The notes below the pieces were generated by a model. The model was not told the origin of the DNA. It searched no databases and worked only from the letters and a program-made list of their open reading frames with translations. The translations under genes were made by a program, and so were the position numbers. Shown in pieces: positions 34,292 to 42,141 of a stretch of 64,000 bases of DNA (the first letter of the stretch is position 1; every line of letters starts with the position of its first letter). The DNA comes from Aquidulcibacter paucihalophilus. GTDB taxonomy: Bacteria > Pseudomonadota > Alphaproteobacteria > Caulobacterales > Caulobacteraceae. The stretch spans positions 1,290,501 to 1,354,500 of the forward strand of contig CP127384.1 of NCBI GenBank assembly GCA_030285985.1, in the 5' to 3' direction.

Positions 34292-35233
34292 CTACTGTTG
34301 CGGGGCGGGCTCTTCGGCCTCTTCATCGCGCAGCCGCTCGTGGGACCGCCGGATCGAATTGGCGATCTCATTGCGATCCGCCTGGGTCGCCAGATGGTTG
34401 CGCTCGGCGTCGTAGAGGCCATCAAGATAGGCCAGGTCCCAGTCCGTCAGACTGTCGCTGACCTCGGGCGCGTCGAAGACATTGAGAATGGTGGCGTAGC
34501 CGCTGGTGTCGGCCTTTGGGTCGATCTGGGCCAGCGACACCATGGCGATATAGTCGGCCAGTTGAAGCACCGAGACCTCCGACACCTGGTCGACGTCGAC
34601 GATGACGATGGCGCGGGTCAGGTTGTCGACGATCTGGGTGGTCAGGCGGGAGGCCGAGGCGACGGCGATCTGTGGGGCGTAGTCGCTGGCACTGACGCAG
34701 GCACCCGTGCAGACGCCGGGAATGCGGACCGCGATGTCGCCGGTCTCGGAATCCACCGGGATGGCCATCTGCCACCAGCGCACGGGCCGGTCCGTCTCGA
34801 CGAAGTCGCGCAGGGCCGCCCCGCCCCGGTCCATGCCGGCACCACCCATGCGGAAGGCGCGGCGGCGTTCCTCGGTGAGCTGACGGGCGAGGTCGCCGGC
34901 GTCGGCGGTCGCGATGACCATGATATTGGGGGTGCAGCCGGGTCCGCCCACGGAAAGACCGAGGTCGGTGGCGACGGTCGAAATCCGGTCGGACAGGTAG
35001 CGGGCGATCTCTCCATCAAGATTCGCCACGCCGACACAGACGCGATCATTCCAGCGGGCAAGGCCACGGTTGCGATTGGGCTCGGCCACCTCGCCCACGA
35101 AATCGCGGATCAGGGTGTCCAGCGTGCGGCCGGAGACAATGACGTCTTCCAGCTGAACCGGGTCCTGGCTGGCGGGGGGTGTCTGGGGCGGCGACAGGAG
35201 CAGCGCGCCCGCCAGGAACAGTTCGATCATCAT
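34292..35233 (-). CDS. Unknown secreted protein
   Basis: 313 aa from ATG 35233. The N-terminus MMIELFLAGALLLSPPQTPPA looks like a signal peptide. The mature part has VQLEDVIVSGRTLDTLIRDF, VCVGVANLDGEIARYLSDR, PNIMVIATADAGDLARQL and a long helical, acidic C-terminus (LRDEEAEEPAPQQ). Several cysteines (VCVGV, GGPGCTPN, GVCTGACVS) may form disulfides. The pattern of a QLEDVIV-type start and RTL.LIRDFV suggests a family found in Caulobacterales and sphingomonads, but I cannot name it. It is convergent with rpiA and divergent from gor. Confidence 0.75.
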   Translation of the reverse strand: MMIELFLAGALLLSPPQTPPASQDPVQLEDVIVSGRTLDTLIRDFVGEVAEPNRNRGLARWNDRVCVGVANLDGEIARYLSDRISTVATDLGLSVGGPGCTPNIMVIATADAGDLARQLTEERRRAFRMGGAGMDRGGAALRDFVETDRPVRWWQMAIPVDSETGDIAVRIPGVCTGACVSASDYAPQIAVASASRLTTQIVDNLTRAIVIVDVDQVSEVSVLQLADYIAMVSLAQIDPKADTSGYATILNVFDAPEVSDSLTDWDLAYLDGLYDAERNHLATQADRNEIANSIRRSHERLRDEEAEEPAPQQ

Positions 35234-35452
35234 GCTTGCCCTGATTTGAAACTCTTGCGGCACTAAGGAGAGCGGGACGGACACGGTCAACGCGAAACGG
35301 CGCGGATTGCCGTCTCTGTGGTGAATTGCGGTCCGCACGACACGGCCGGACGAGGTCTTGTACGGGCGCGCGCGGCTATTCCGGCGCGGGGCGACTTGCC
35401 GGTCGGGGAACGGATGGCTACCTGCCACGGCGAACCATCCGGGAAATGCGCC

Positions 35453-36838
35453 GTGTCTGACACCTACGACTACGACCTGTTCGTCATCGGCGCCGGCTCG
35501 GGCGGTGTGAGGGCGGCGCGGCTGACGGCGCTCGGCGGCAAACGGGTCGCCATCGCCGAGGAGCACAGGGTCGGCGGCACCTGCGTGATCCGCGGCTGCG
35601 TGCCCAAGAAATTCATGGTCATGGCCAGCGACTTCGCCCACCAGTTCCATACGGCGGAAGGGTATGGCTGGACCGTCGAGGCCAGTTTCGACTGGCCCAA
35701 ATTCCTCCAGGCCAAGGATGTGGAGATCGCCCGCCTGTCCGGCATCTATGCCGCCAACCTGGGCAAGGCAGGCGTCGATCTGGTTCACGGGCGTGCGGTG
35801 CTCAAGGACGCGCACACGGTCGAAATCCTCGGCAAGGACCAGACGATCACGGCGGAGAAGATCCTGGTCGCCACGGGCGGCCGGCCCTGGGTTCCGGAAG
35901 GGCTGCCGGGCATCGAACACGCCATCACCTCGGAAGAGGCCTTCCACCTGCCAGAACTGCCGAAGCGCATCCTGATCGCCGGCGGCGGCTATATCGCCGT
36001 GGAGTTCGCGGGCATTTTCGCCGGCCTGGGCGTCGAGACGACGCTGATCTATCGCGGCCCCAACATCCTGCGCGGCTTCGACGACGACGTGCGCGCCCAC
36101 CTGGCCGGCGAGATCGAGAAGCGGGGCATCAAGGTGATCCTCGGCTGCCAGCACGAACGCATCGAAAAGACGGAGACCGGCCTGCTCAGCGTGCTGGAGA
36201 ACGGCATGAAGATCGAGACGGACGTCGTCATGTTCGCCACCGGTCGCGTGCCACACGTCAAGGCGCTGGGGCTGGAGACCGCCGGGGTCGAACTGAACGA
36301 CGACGGGGCCATCAAGGTCGATGTTCATTCGAAGACGACGGCGGAGAACATCTGGGCCATCGGCGACGTCACCGACCGGATGAACCTGACGCCCGTGGCG
36401 ATCCGCGAGGCCGTGGCGTTCCATGAAACCGTCTATCGCGACAATCCGCAGGCCTTTGACTACGAGGCCGTCGCCAGCGCGGTGTTCAGCCAGCCACCGG
36501 TCGGTACCGTGGGCCTGACCGAGAGCGAGGCGCGGCACAGCTGTCCGGGCGAGGTCGATGTCTATGTGACCCGGTTCCGTCCGATGAAATACGCCTTCAC
36601 GGGCTCTGATGAGCGGGTCCTGATGAAGCTGGTCGTCGACGGGCAGAGCCAGAAGGTGGTCGGCGTCCATATCGTCGGGCCCGAGGCACCGGAGATGATC
36701 CAGCTGGCCGCCATTGCCGTGAAGGCCGGCCTGACCAAGGCGCAATGGGACGCGACCTGCGCGGTCCACCCGACCATGGCCGAGGAACTGGTGACGCTGA
36801 AAGAGAAGCAGCGGCCCGGGAATATGTCGGCGGGCTGA
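35453..36838 (+). CDS. gor: Glutathione-disulfide reductase
   Basis: 461 aa from GTG 35453, chosen for the GGGAAA seven bases upstream and because [19 protein letters not shown] then begins near the N-terminus as usual. An ATG at 35414 would add 13 residues. The redox disulfide is [16 protein letters not shown]. The NADP-binding stretch is [16 protein letters not shown], the FAD motif [18 protein letters not shown], and the C-terminal His-Glu pair [13 protein letters not shown]. It reduces GSSG with NADPH in the cytoplasm. The 219 bases upstream, shared with the divergent secreted-protein gene, hold no other gene. Confidence 0.94.
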   Translation: MSDTYDYDLFVIGAGSGGVRAARLTALGGKRVAIAEEHRVGGTCVIRGCVPKKFMVMASDFAHQFHTAEGYGWTVEASFDWPKFLQAKDVEIARLSGIYAANLGKAGVDLVHGRAVLKDAHTVEILGKDQTITAEKILVATGGRPWVPEGLPGIEHAITSEEAFHLPELPKRILIAGGGYIAVEFAGIFAGLGVETTLIYRGPNILRGFDDDVRAHLAGEIEKRGIKVILGCQHERIEKTETGLLSVLENGMKIETDVVMFATGRVPHVKALGLETAGVELNDDGAIKVDVHSKTTAENIWAIGDVTDRMNLTPVAIREAVAFHETVYRDNPQAFDYEAVASAVFSQPPVGTVGLTESEARHSCPGEVDVYVTRFRPMKYAFTGSDERVLMKLVVDGQSQKVVGVHIVGPEAPEMIQLAAIAVKAGLTKAQWDATCAVHPTMAEELVTLKEKQRPGNMSAG

Positions 36839-36893
36839 CAATCGCGACACCGCGTTCATTGTCCCGGAAGGACCATCCGCCTATCTTGGCGGC

Positions 36894-38267
36894 ATGAGTA
36901 CGCGCTGGACGCCTGAAAGCTGGAGATCGAAGCCCGTCGTGCAGATGCCGATGGACTATCCGGACATGGATGCGCTGCATCGTGTCGAGGATGAGCTTCG
37001 GGCCCTGCCGCCGCTGGTGTTCGCCGGCGAGGCGCGGCGGCTGACCGCCAAACTGGCCGAGGTTGAAGCCGGGAATGCCTTCCTGCTCCAGGGCGGCGAC
37101 TGTGCCGAGAGCTTCAAGGAGTTCTCGACCGACAACATCCGCGACACCTTCCGGCTGATCCTGCAGATGGCGGTGGTCCTGACGTTCGCGGGCCGAAAGC
37201 CGGTGGTGAAGGTCGGGCGTATCGCCGGCCAGTTCGCCAAGCCGCGTTCGTCCTCGATCGAGCAGATCGACGGCGTGGAACTGCCCAGCTACCGCGGCGA
37301 CATCATCAACGGCATGGCCTTTACGCCGGAAGAGCGTCTGCCGGATCCGCAGCGCTTGCTGCGCGCCTACAACCAGTCGGCCTCGACCCTGAACCTGCTG
37401 CGTGCCTTCGCCGGCGGCGGCTATGCCGACCTGTACAACATCCACCGCTGGACGATGGGCTTCGCCGCCGACAGCGCCTATGGCCACAAATACCGCGAAC
37501 TGGCCGACAAGATCACGGAAGCACTGGCCTTCATGGAGGCCGTCGGCGTCACGCCCGAGAGCCATCCGGATCTGAGCCGGGTCGAGGTCTTCACCAGCCA
37601 CGAGGCCCTGCTGCTGAACCTTGAGAGCGCCCTGACCCGCCTCGACGGCGCGACCGGTGAATGGTTCGACACCTCGGCCCACATGGTCTGGATCGGTGAG
37701 CGCACGCGCCAGCCGGACGGTGCCCATGTCGAGTTCGCGCGGGGGATCAGGAACCCGATCGGTCTGAAATGCGGGCCGACCATGGAGCCCGACGATCTGC
37801 TGACCCTGATCGACCTGCTCAATCCCGACAACACGCCGGGTCGCCTGACACTGATCGGCCGGTTCGGCGTCGACAAGGTCGGAGACCGTCTGCCGCGCCT
37901 GATGCGGGCGGTGAAGGAGAACGGCAAGCGCGTGGTCTGGTCGATCGATCCGATGCACGGCAACACCCTGAAGGCCGGCAACGGCTACAAGACACGACCG
38001 TTCGAACGCATCCTTGGCGAGGTGAGGGGCTTCATCGATGTGGCCGAGGCCGAGGGGGTCCACCCCGGCGGCGTCCATCTGGAGATGACCGGTCAGAATG
38101 TCACCGAATGTCTCGGCGGAGCGCAGGCCCTGACCGAGGACGACCTGTCGAGCCGCTATCACACCCATTGCGACCCGCGCCTGAACGCCGATCAGGCGTT
38201 GGAGCTGGCCTTCCTGGTCGCCGAGCGGCTGAAGGCCGGGCGGCGCGCCCAGTCGGAAGCGGCCTGA
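36894..38267 (+). CDS. aroG: DAHP synthase, class II (first step of the shikimate pathway)
   Basis: 457 aa from ATG 36894. Class II signature segments are present: [116 protein letters not shown] and [18 protein letters not shown]. It condenses PEP and erythrose-4-phosphate. A prephenate dehydratase gene starts two bases after the stop, so feedback-controlled aromatic synthesis appears to be organised here as a small operon. Class II enzymes of this family can be regulated through partner proteins such as chorismate mutase. Confidence 0.95.
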   Translation: MSTRWTPESWRSKPVVQMPMDYPDMDALHRVEDELRALPPLVFAGEARRLTAKLAEVEAGNAFLLQGGDCAESFKEFSTDNIRDTFRLILQMAVVLTFAGRKPVVKVGRIAGQFAKPRSSSIEQIDGVELPSYRGDIINGMAFTPEERLPDPQRLLRAYNQSASTLNLLRAFAGGGYADLYNIHRWTMGFAADSAYGHKYRELADKITEALAFMEAVGVTPESHPDLSRVEVFTSHEALLLNLESALTRLDGATGEWFDTSAHMVWIGERTRQPDGAHVEFARGIRNPIGLKCGPTMEPDDLLTLIDLLNPDNTPGRLTLIGRFGVDKVGDRLPRLMRAVKENGKRVVWSIDPMHGNTLKAGNGYKTRPFERILGEVRGFIDVAEAEGVHPGGVHLEMTGQNVTECLGGAQALTEDDLSSRYHTHCDPRLNADQALELAFLVAERLKAGRRAQSEAA

Positions 38268-38268
38268 G

Positions 38269-38838
38269 ATGGAGGGCGTCGGCAGGGCCGGGGGCGGACG
38301 CTGCGCCTATCAGGGCGCGCCGGGGGCCTTCAGTCACGAAGCCTGTGTTGATCTGCGGCCCTGGGACGAGGCGGTCGCTTATGACTCCTTCGAGGCCGCC
38401 ATTGCCGCGCTGAAAGCCGGCGAGGTCGGTTGTGCCCTGATCCCGGTCGAGAACTCCACCATCGGCCGGGTGGAGCCGGCGGCCACGCTGGTCGAAGGAG
38501 CGGACCTGACGGTTGTCTCCGAGGTCTGGCGGCCCATCCGTCTGGCGCTCATGGCTCCGGCCGGAGCGAGCCTGCGGACGGTGAAGACCGCCGAAAGCCA
38601 TCCGGTGGCCCTGCGGCAGTGCCCGGCCTCGCTGGCCGCCCTCGGGATCACGGCGGTCGAGGCCTTTGACACCGCCGGGGCTGCCCGCGCGGTCGCGGAA
38701 GCGGGTGATCCCAGCCGTGCCGCCGTGGCCCCGGTGCGTGCCGCTGAAGTCTACGGATTGTCGATTTTGCGCAACGACATCCAGGATTCCGAGGACAACC
38801 GCACGCGTTTTGTCCTGTTAAGCACCAAAGCGGCTTGA
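38269..38838 (+). CDS. Prephenate dehydratase domain protein without ACT domain
   Basis: 189 aa from ATG 38269, one base after the aroG stop. Dehydratase motifs are complete: AYQGAPGAFSHEA at the N-terminus, CALIPVENSTIGRVEPA, and the C-terminal NDIQDSEDNRTRFVLLS containing the TRF motif. The protein stops directly after that motif. The ACT regulatory domain that makes most bacterial enzymes about 280 aa is absent, so allosteric inhibition by phenylalanine should be lost or supplied elsewhere. It converts prephenate to phenylpyruvate in phenylalanine synthesis. No frameshift is visible at the 3' end; the sequence beyond is the leader region described next. Confidence 0.87.
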   Translation: MEGVGRAGGGRCAYQGAPGAFSHEACVDLRPWDEAVAYDSFEAAIAALKAGEVGCALIPVENSTIGRVEPAATLVEGADLTVVSEVWRPIRLALMAPAGASLRTVKTAESHPVALRQCPASLAALGITAVEAFDTAGAARAVAEAGDPSRAAVAPVRAAEVYGLSILRNDIQDSEDNRTRFVLLSTKAA

Positions 38839-38869
38839 CGCAGCACGATCCGTGCGTCCTTTGAGGCTC

Positions 38870-38962
38870 ATGGTCCGTTCGCAAGCCATCGCTGCGACTG
38901 CATTCGCCCGCTCTTACGCGGCCGCGGACCTGTATTTCTACGGCTTTCGATACGCCGGCTGA
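38870..38962 (+). CDS. Tyr/Phe-rich leader peptide ORF, candidate attenuator
   Basis: A 30-codon frame from ATG 38870 to TGA 38960-38962, with GAGG four bases before the start. The peptide ends AADLYFYGFRYAG, with five Tyr/Phe codons in seven positions (TAT TTC TAC GGC TTT CGA TAC); seven of 30 residues are aromatic. Directly after it come GC-rich stems, and then the chorismate mutase gene. This is the classic layout of a leader peptide whose ribosome stalls when charged tRNA-Phe or tRNA-Tyr is scarce. The ORF and its composition are seen directly; the regulatory role is inferred. Confidence 0.7.
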   Translation: MVRSQAIAATAFARSYAAADLYFYGFRYAG

Positions 38963-39018
38963 GGCGTTCGGGACATCGTCCTGACGACCTCGCCGGCGAC
39001 CGCCCCGGGACGGGGCGG
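38953..39018 (+). promoter_or_regulatory. Stem-loops downstream of the Tyr/Phe leader peptide
   Basis: CGCCGGC-T-GAGG (38953-38964) overlaps the leader stop and can pair with CCTCGCCGGCG (38988-38998), 11 bp with one bulge. A second perfect stem, CCGCCCCG-GGA-CGGGGCGG, lies at 39000-39018. No T-run follows, so termination may be Rho-dependent or the control may be translational. No clear antiterminator was resolved by eye. Confidence 0.5.
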
Positions 39019-39068
39019 CGGCTCGCAAAATCCTCATTGCCGCTCATCGAAATCGAAAGCCCACGCCC

Positions 39069-39839
39069 GTGTCCAATTCCTGTACCAAGCCCGCCCTCCA
39101 GCAAGTCTGGCCCGTCGCGACCGACATCTCGCCCGAGCATATGGCGCTCGCCGCCCTGCGCCACGAGATCGACCAGATCGATGACGACCTGCTGGCCCTG
39201 TTCGAACGCCGTCTGGCCATCGCCGCCCGCGTCGGCCAGGCCAAGGATGCCCCTGCCGGGCCCCATGTGAAGCTGCGGCCCGACCGCGAACAGGCCGTTC
39301 TGGCGCGGATGCTCGAGCGCGCCCGACCTGACAACCACGAGGCGGTCGGAAGCCTCTGGCGGCAGATCGTCGGCTGGGGCCTGGCCCGTCAGGGCCGGAT
39401 CAAGGTCCAGGTCTGGTCGCCGGTGGAGCCGACCCGTGCGTTCGACGGCGCGCGCCTGCGCTTCGGCGCGGCGGCCGATATGCGCGCGGTCCGTGATCCG
39501 CAGGCGGCCCTCGCCTGGGCCGCCGAAGGTCACGGGGTCGCCGTGCTGGCGGTCAATGCCGATGACGCCTGGTGGACGGGTCTGCGTCGCGAATGGTCGA
39601 TGCTGAGCGTCTTCGACGGGTTCGGGGGCGATACGCCCACGGCGCTGGCCGTCGGCCGGATCGATCCCGCGGCCCTGCCGACCGGACGGCGGGTCATTGT
39701 CGATGCGGGCGGCGACGCCGGTGACGGAGGCGGCATCCGCCGGCTGGGTCTCGCGACCCATCACGGCTGGACCCTGTCCCTGACCGACGCGAAACTGCCG
39801 GTTGGCGGCGACGAAGGCTGCGTCGGCGCGATCGTCTGA
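39069..39839 (+). CDS. Chorismate mutase (AroQ type) with an unassigned C-terminal domain
   Basis: 256 aa from GTG 39069. Residues about 22-110 form an AroQ-type chorismate mutase: LAALRHEIDQIDDDLLALFERRLAIAARVGQAK, then RPDREQAVLARMLERA and the final helix. The remaining 140 residues (RIKVQVWSPVEPTRAFDG, VAVLAVNADDAWWTGLRREW, RRVIVDAGGDAGDGGG) are not part of that fold. Their layout hints at a periplasmic-binding-like or degenerate dehydratase domain, but I cannot name it. The mutase converts chorismate to prephenate, the substrate of the dehydratase encoded just before. It sits behind the leader ORF and its stems, which probably control it. Confidence 0.87.
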   Translation: MSNSCTKPALQQVWPVATDISPEHMALAALRHEIDQIDDDLLALFERRLAIAARVGQAKDAPAGPHVKLRPDREQAVLARMLERARPDNHEAVGSLWRQIVGWGLARQGRIKVQVWSPVEPTRAFDGARLRFGAAADMRAVRDPQAALAWAAEGHGVAVLAVNADDAWWTGLRREWSMLSVFDGFGGDTPTALAVGRIDPAALPTGRRVIVDAGGDAGDGGGIRRLGLATHHGWTLSLTDAKLPVGGDEGCVGAIV

Positions 39840-39857
39840 CCGGACAGCGCCTCCGGG

Positions 39858-40649
39858 TCAGGCCGCCTTGGCGGCCCGGATGGCGCGGTCGATATCCGCC
39901 GGCTGGATGCTGGCCATCGCCCGACCGTTGATGAAGAAGGTCGGCGTGCCCTGAAGGCCAAGGCTGGTCGCCGAGAGCTGGATATCCGCCAGGTGGCGGG
40001 CGATTTCCGGGCTGGCCATCGCCGTCCGCGCCGAGGGCAGGGCGACGCCGTTGGCGGCGAGGATGCGGTCCACGGCGGCACGGGTCAGGGCCGGCTCGGC
40101 CATCAGGGCGCGGAAGACCGGCAGATATTTGCCTTGCCGATGCGCCGCCTGGGCCGCGCGGGCGGCGTAGTGCGAGGTGTCGTCGCTTCCGCGGTCCAGG
40201 ATGGGCCAGTCCTTGAAGACGAAGCGGACGTCGGGGTGCGCCTGCATCAGTTGCAGCACCTCGGGCGCGGTCGATTTGCAACCCGGGCAGCGGAAGTCGA
40301 AGAACTCGACGACCGTCACCCGCGCATCGGTCGGCCCGAATGAGGGATCGCGCGCATCGATGGCGAGAAGGGAGGGATTGGCCGCGACACGGGCGGTCAT
40401 TTCCTGCGCATGCACCCGCGTCTGGGCCATCTGGGCCTGCTGGGCCTTCTCTTCCAGCTTGAGGCTGACCTCCTGCAGGATCTCGGGGTTCCTGAGCAGG
40501 TAAGAACGAACCCGGCCGTCGAAATCACCGCCGGTCGCATAGGGCGCAACCGCCAGAACGAGGGCGATGACCGACACGGCCAGGGCGGCCATGCCGGCGC
40601 GCGGCCCCGTCAGGAAGCCGCCGCGGGGTGTCTCGGGCGTTTCGGTCAT
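39858..40649 (-). CDS. Membrane-anchored DsbA-family thiol oxidoreductase
   Basis: 263 aa from ATG 40649. An N-terminal membrane anchor (AGMAALAVSVIALVLAVAPYA) is followed by a helical segment (SYLLRNPEILQEVSLKLEEK), then a DsbA/Com1-like thioredoxin fold. This carries the redox motif FFDFRCPGCKSTAPE (CPGC) near residue 122, the helical insertion, and the cis-Pro loop GTPTFFINGR near residue 243. It acts in the periplasm, forming or isomerising disulfides. The neighbour on the same strand is a secreted M48 protease, starting 21 bases upstream; the two may be co-transcribed for envelope protein quality control. Confidence 0.92.
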   Translation of the reverse strand: MTETPETPRGGFLTGPRAGMAALAVSVIALVLAVAPYATGGDFDGRVRSYLLRNPEILQEVSLKLEEKAQQAQMAQTRVHAQEMTARVAANPSLLAIDARDPSFGPTDARVTVVEFFDFRCPGCKSTAPEVLQLMQAHPDVRFVFKDWPILDRGSDDTSHYAARAAQAAHRQGKYLPVFRALMAEPALTRAAVDRILAANGVALPSARTAMASPEIARHLADIQLSATSLGLQGTPTFFINGRAMASIQPADIDRAIRAAKAA

Positions 40650-40670
40650 GCGGTCTCTCGGTACGAAGGC

Positions 40671-42080
40671 TCAGCTGGCGGGAATGACGCCGCCGCGGTC
40701 ACGACGGCTGTTGCGGCGGTCGACGTCATCAATGTCCTGCTGGGTCGCGCCCGATGCGAAGACGATGTCCATGGCGCGGGTCCATTCGGCCGTGCCGGGC
40801 TCCAGCATGTCGCGGGCGCGCAGGGCGAACTGGGTGGCCTGCACCTCGGCACCGCCGGCGAAATACATCTCGGCGGAGGCCAGGCGCGCTTCGCCCTCCT
40901 TGCCCTGGGCGGCATAGGCCTGGCTCATCAGCCGCCAGGCCATGGTGTTGTCGCTCTCGAGCGCCGTGGCGCGCTTCAACTCGCCGATCGCCGGATCCAG
41001 CAAGGCCCGGTCGTGGGTCTCGATCATGGCGTGGGCGAGATTGATGCGTAGAAGGGGCGCGTCAGGCCGAAGCTCGACCGAGCGCTGGTGCGCGCCGATC
41101 GCCTCGGCGGGCCGGCCTTCCTCAAACAGGATCTGGCCCCTCAACTCCCAGAAATACGGGTTCTCGGGTTGCTCGGTCAAAAGGGCGTCGACGGCAGCCA
41201 CGGCCTTGTCCGTCTGGCCGTCGCGGTACCAGGCGATGGCGCGGGCGTAGCGGCCGGGCAGGGAGACGTCGCTCTCCGGATAGTCCCGCAGGGTCTGGTT
41301 CGGCTCGTCCATGAAGGCGTGGATCTTGGCCAGGATCAGGGCGTGCTGGGCCACCCGTTCCGGGCTGTCCGTCCGGTCGTAGTTGGACTGTTCGGCAACA
41401 AAGCGCCGCAGGTTCTCGATCCGGTCGGACGAGAGGGGGTGGCTGCGGAAATAGGGGAAGCGCCGGGCGTCGGAGAAGACTTCCTGCGAGCGGAAATTCT
41501 CGAAGAAGCTGACCAGGCCACGGCCGGACTCGCCGGCGTTCTCCAGGGCGCGGGCACCGGTGTTGTCGGCTTCGCCTTCCTGGTGGGTCATGTAGCGCAG
41601 GGCGCTGAGGGTGCCGAAATACTGGCTGTTGCCCAGCAGCACGGCGCCGGCCTGGGGGGCACCGGCCGCGATGGCGAGCGCGCCGAGGGCCATGGTCATC
41701 AGCATGGGCTGCATGCCGGCACCCTGGGCCCCGTCCCGCAGGGTGTGGCGGTTCTTGATATGCCCGGCCTCGTGAGCGAGCACGCCGAGCAGTTCGTTGG
41801 CGGTCCGGGTCTTCAGGATCAGGCCGGTGTTGACGCCCATGATCCGGCCGCGGGTCGCGAAGGCGTTCAGATCATTCTCGTTGATCAGCAGGATCTCGAC
41901 CTCGGTCGGCTCGAGGCCCATGGCGACGAGAACCGGGTCGGCCCATTCGTGAATGATGCCCTCGATCTCGGTGTCGCGGATCGCGTTCTGGGCCGAGGCG
42001 GGCGAGGCCGCCGCCAGCACAAGGCCCATGGCGGCGACGACGCCCGTTGCACGGAAGGCGGTGCGGGACAGCCAGTTCAC
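40671..42080 (-). CDS. Periplasmic M48 metalloprotease with TPR tail (BepA-like)
   Basis: 469 aa from ATG 42080. Signal peptide ending PASAQ. The M48 catalytic site is LGVLAHEAGHIKNRHTLRDG (HExxH variant HEAGH) near residue 140; the third metal ligand lies in the MTHQEGEADNTGARALENAG segment. The C-terminal half (from about residue 270) has TPR-like helices (ARAIAWYRDGQTDKAVAAVD, ENPYFWELRGQILFEEGRPA). This is the layout of BepA/YfgC proteases, which degrade stalled outer-membrane proteins and assist LPS transporter assembly. It is followed by a DsbA-like gene, consistent with a disulfide-linked folding check. BepA orthology is probable. Confidence 0.92.
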   Translation of the reverse strand: MNWLSRTAFRATGVVAAMGLVLAAASPASAQNAIRDTEIEGIIHEWADPVLVAMGLEPTEVEILLINENDLNAFATRGRIMGVNTGLILKTRTANELLGVLAHEAGHIKNRHTLRDGAQGAGMQPMLMTMALGALAIAAGAPQAGAVLLGNSQYFGTLSALRYMTHQEGEADNTGARALENAGESGRGLVSFFENFRSQEVFSDARRFPYFRSHPLSSDRIENLRRFVAEQSNYDRTDSPERVAQHALILAKIHAFMDEPNQTLRDYPESDVSLPGRYARAIAWYRDGQTDKAVAAVDALLTEQPENPYFWELRGQILFEEGRPAEAIGAHQRSVELRPDAPLLRINLAHAMIETHDRALLDPAIGELKRATALESDNTMAWRLMSQAYAAQGKEGEARLASAEMYFAGGAEVQATQFALRARDMLEPGTAEWTRAMDIVFASGATQQDIDDVDRRNSRRDRGGVIPAS

Positions 42081-42141
42081 GTCGAACTCCTCATACCCGG
42101 AACACCCCCCTGCAACGACCTCACTATCTAATCACGGCCAT

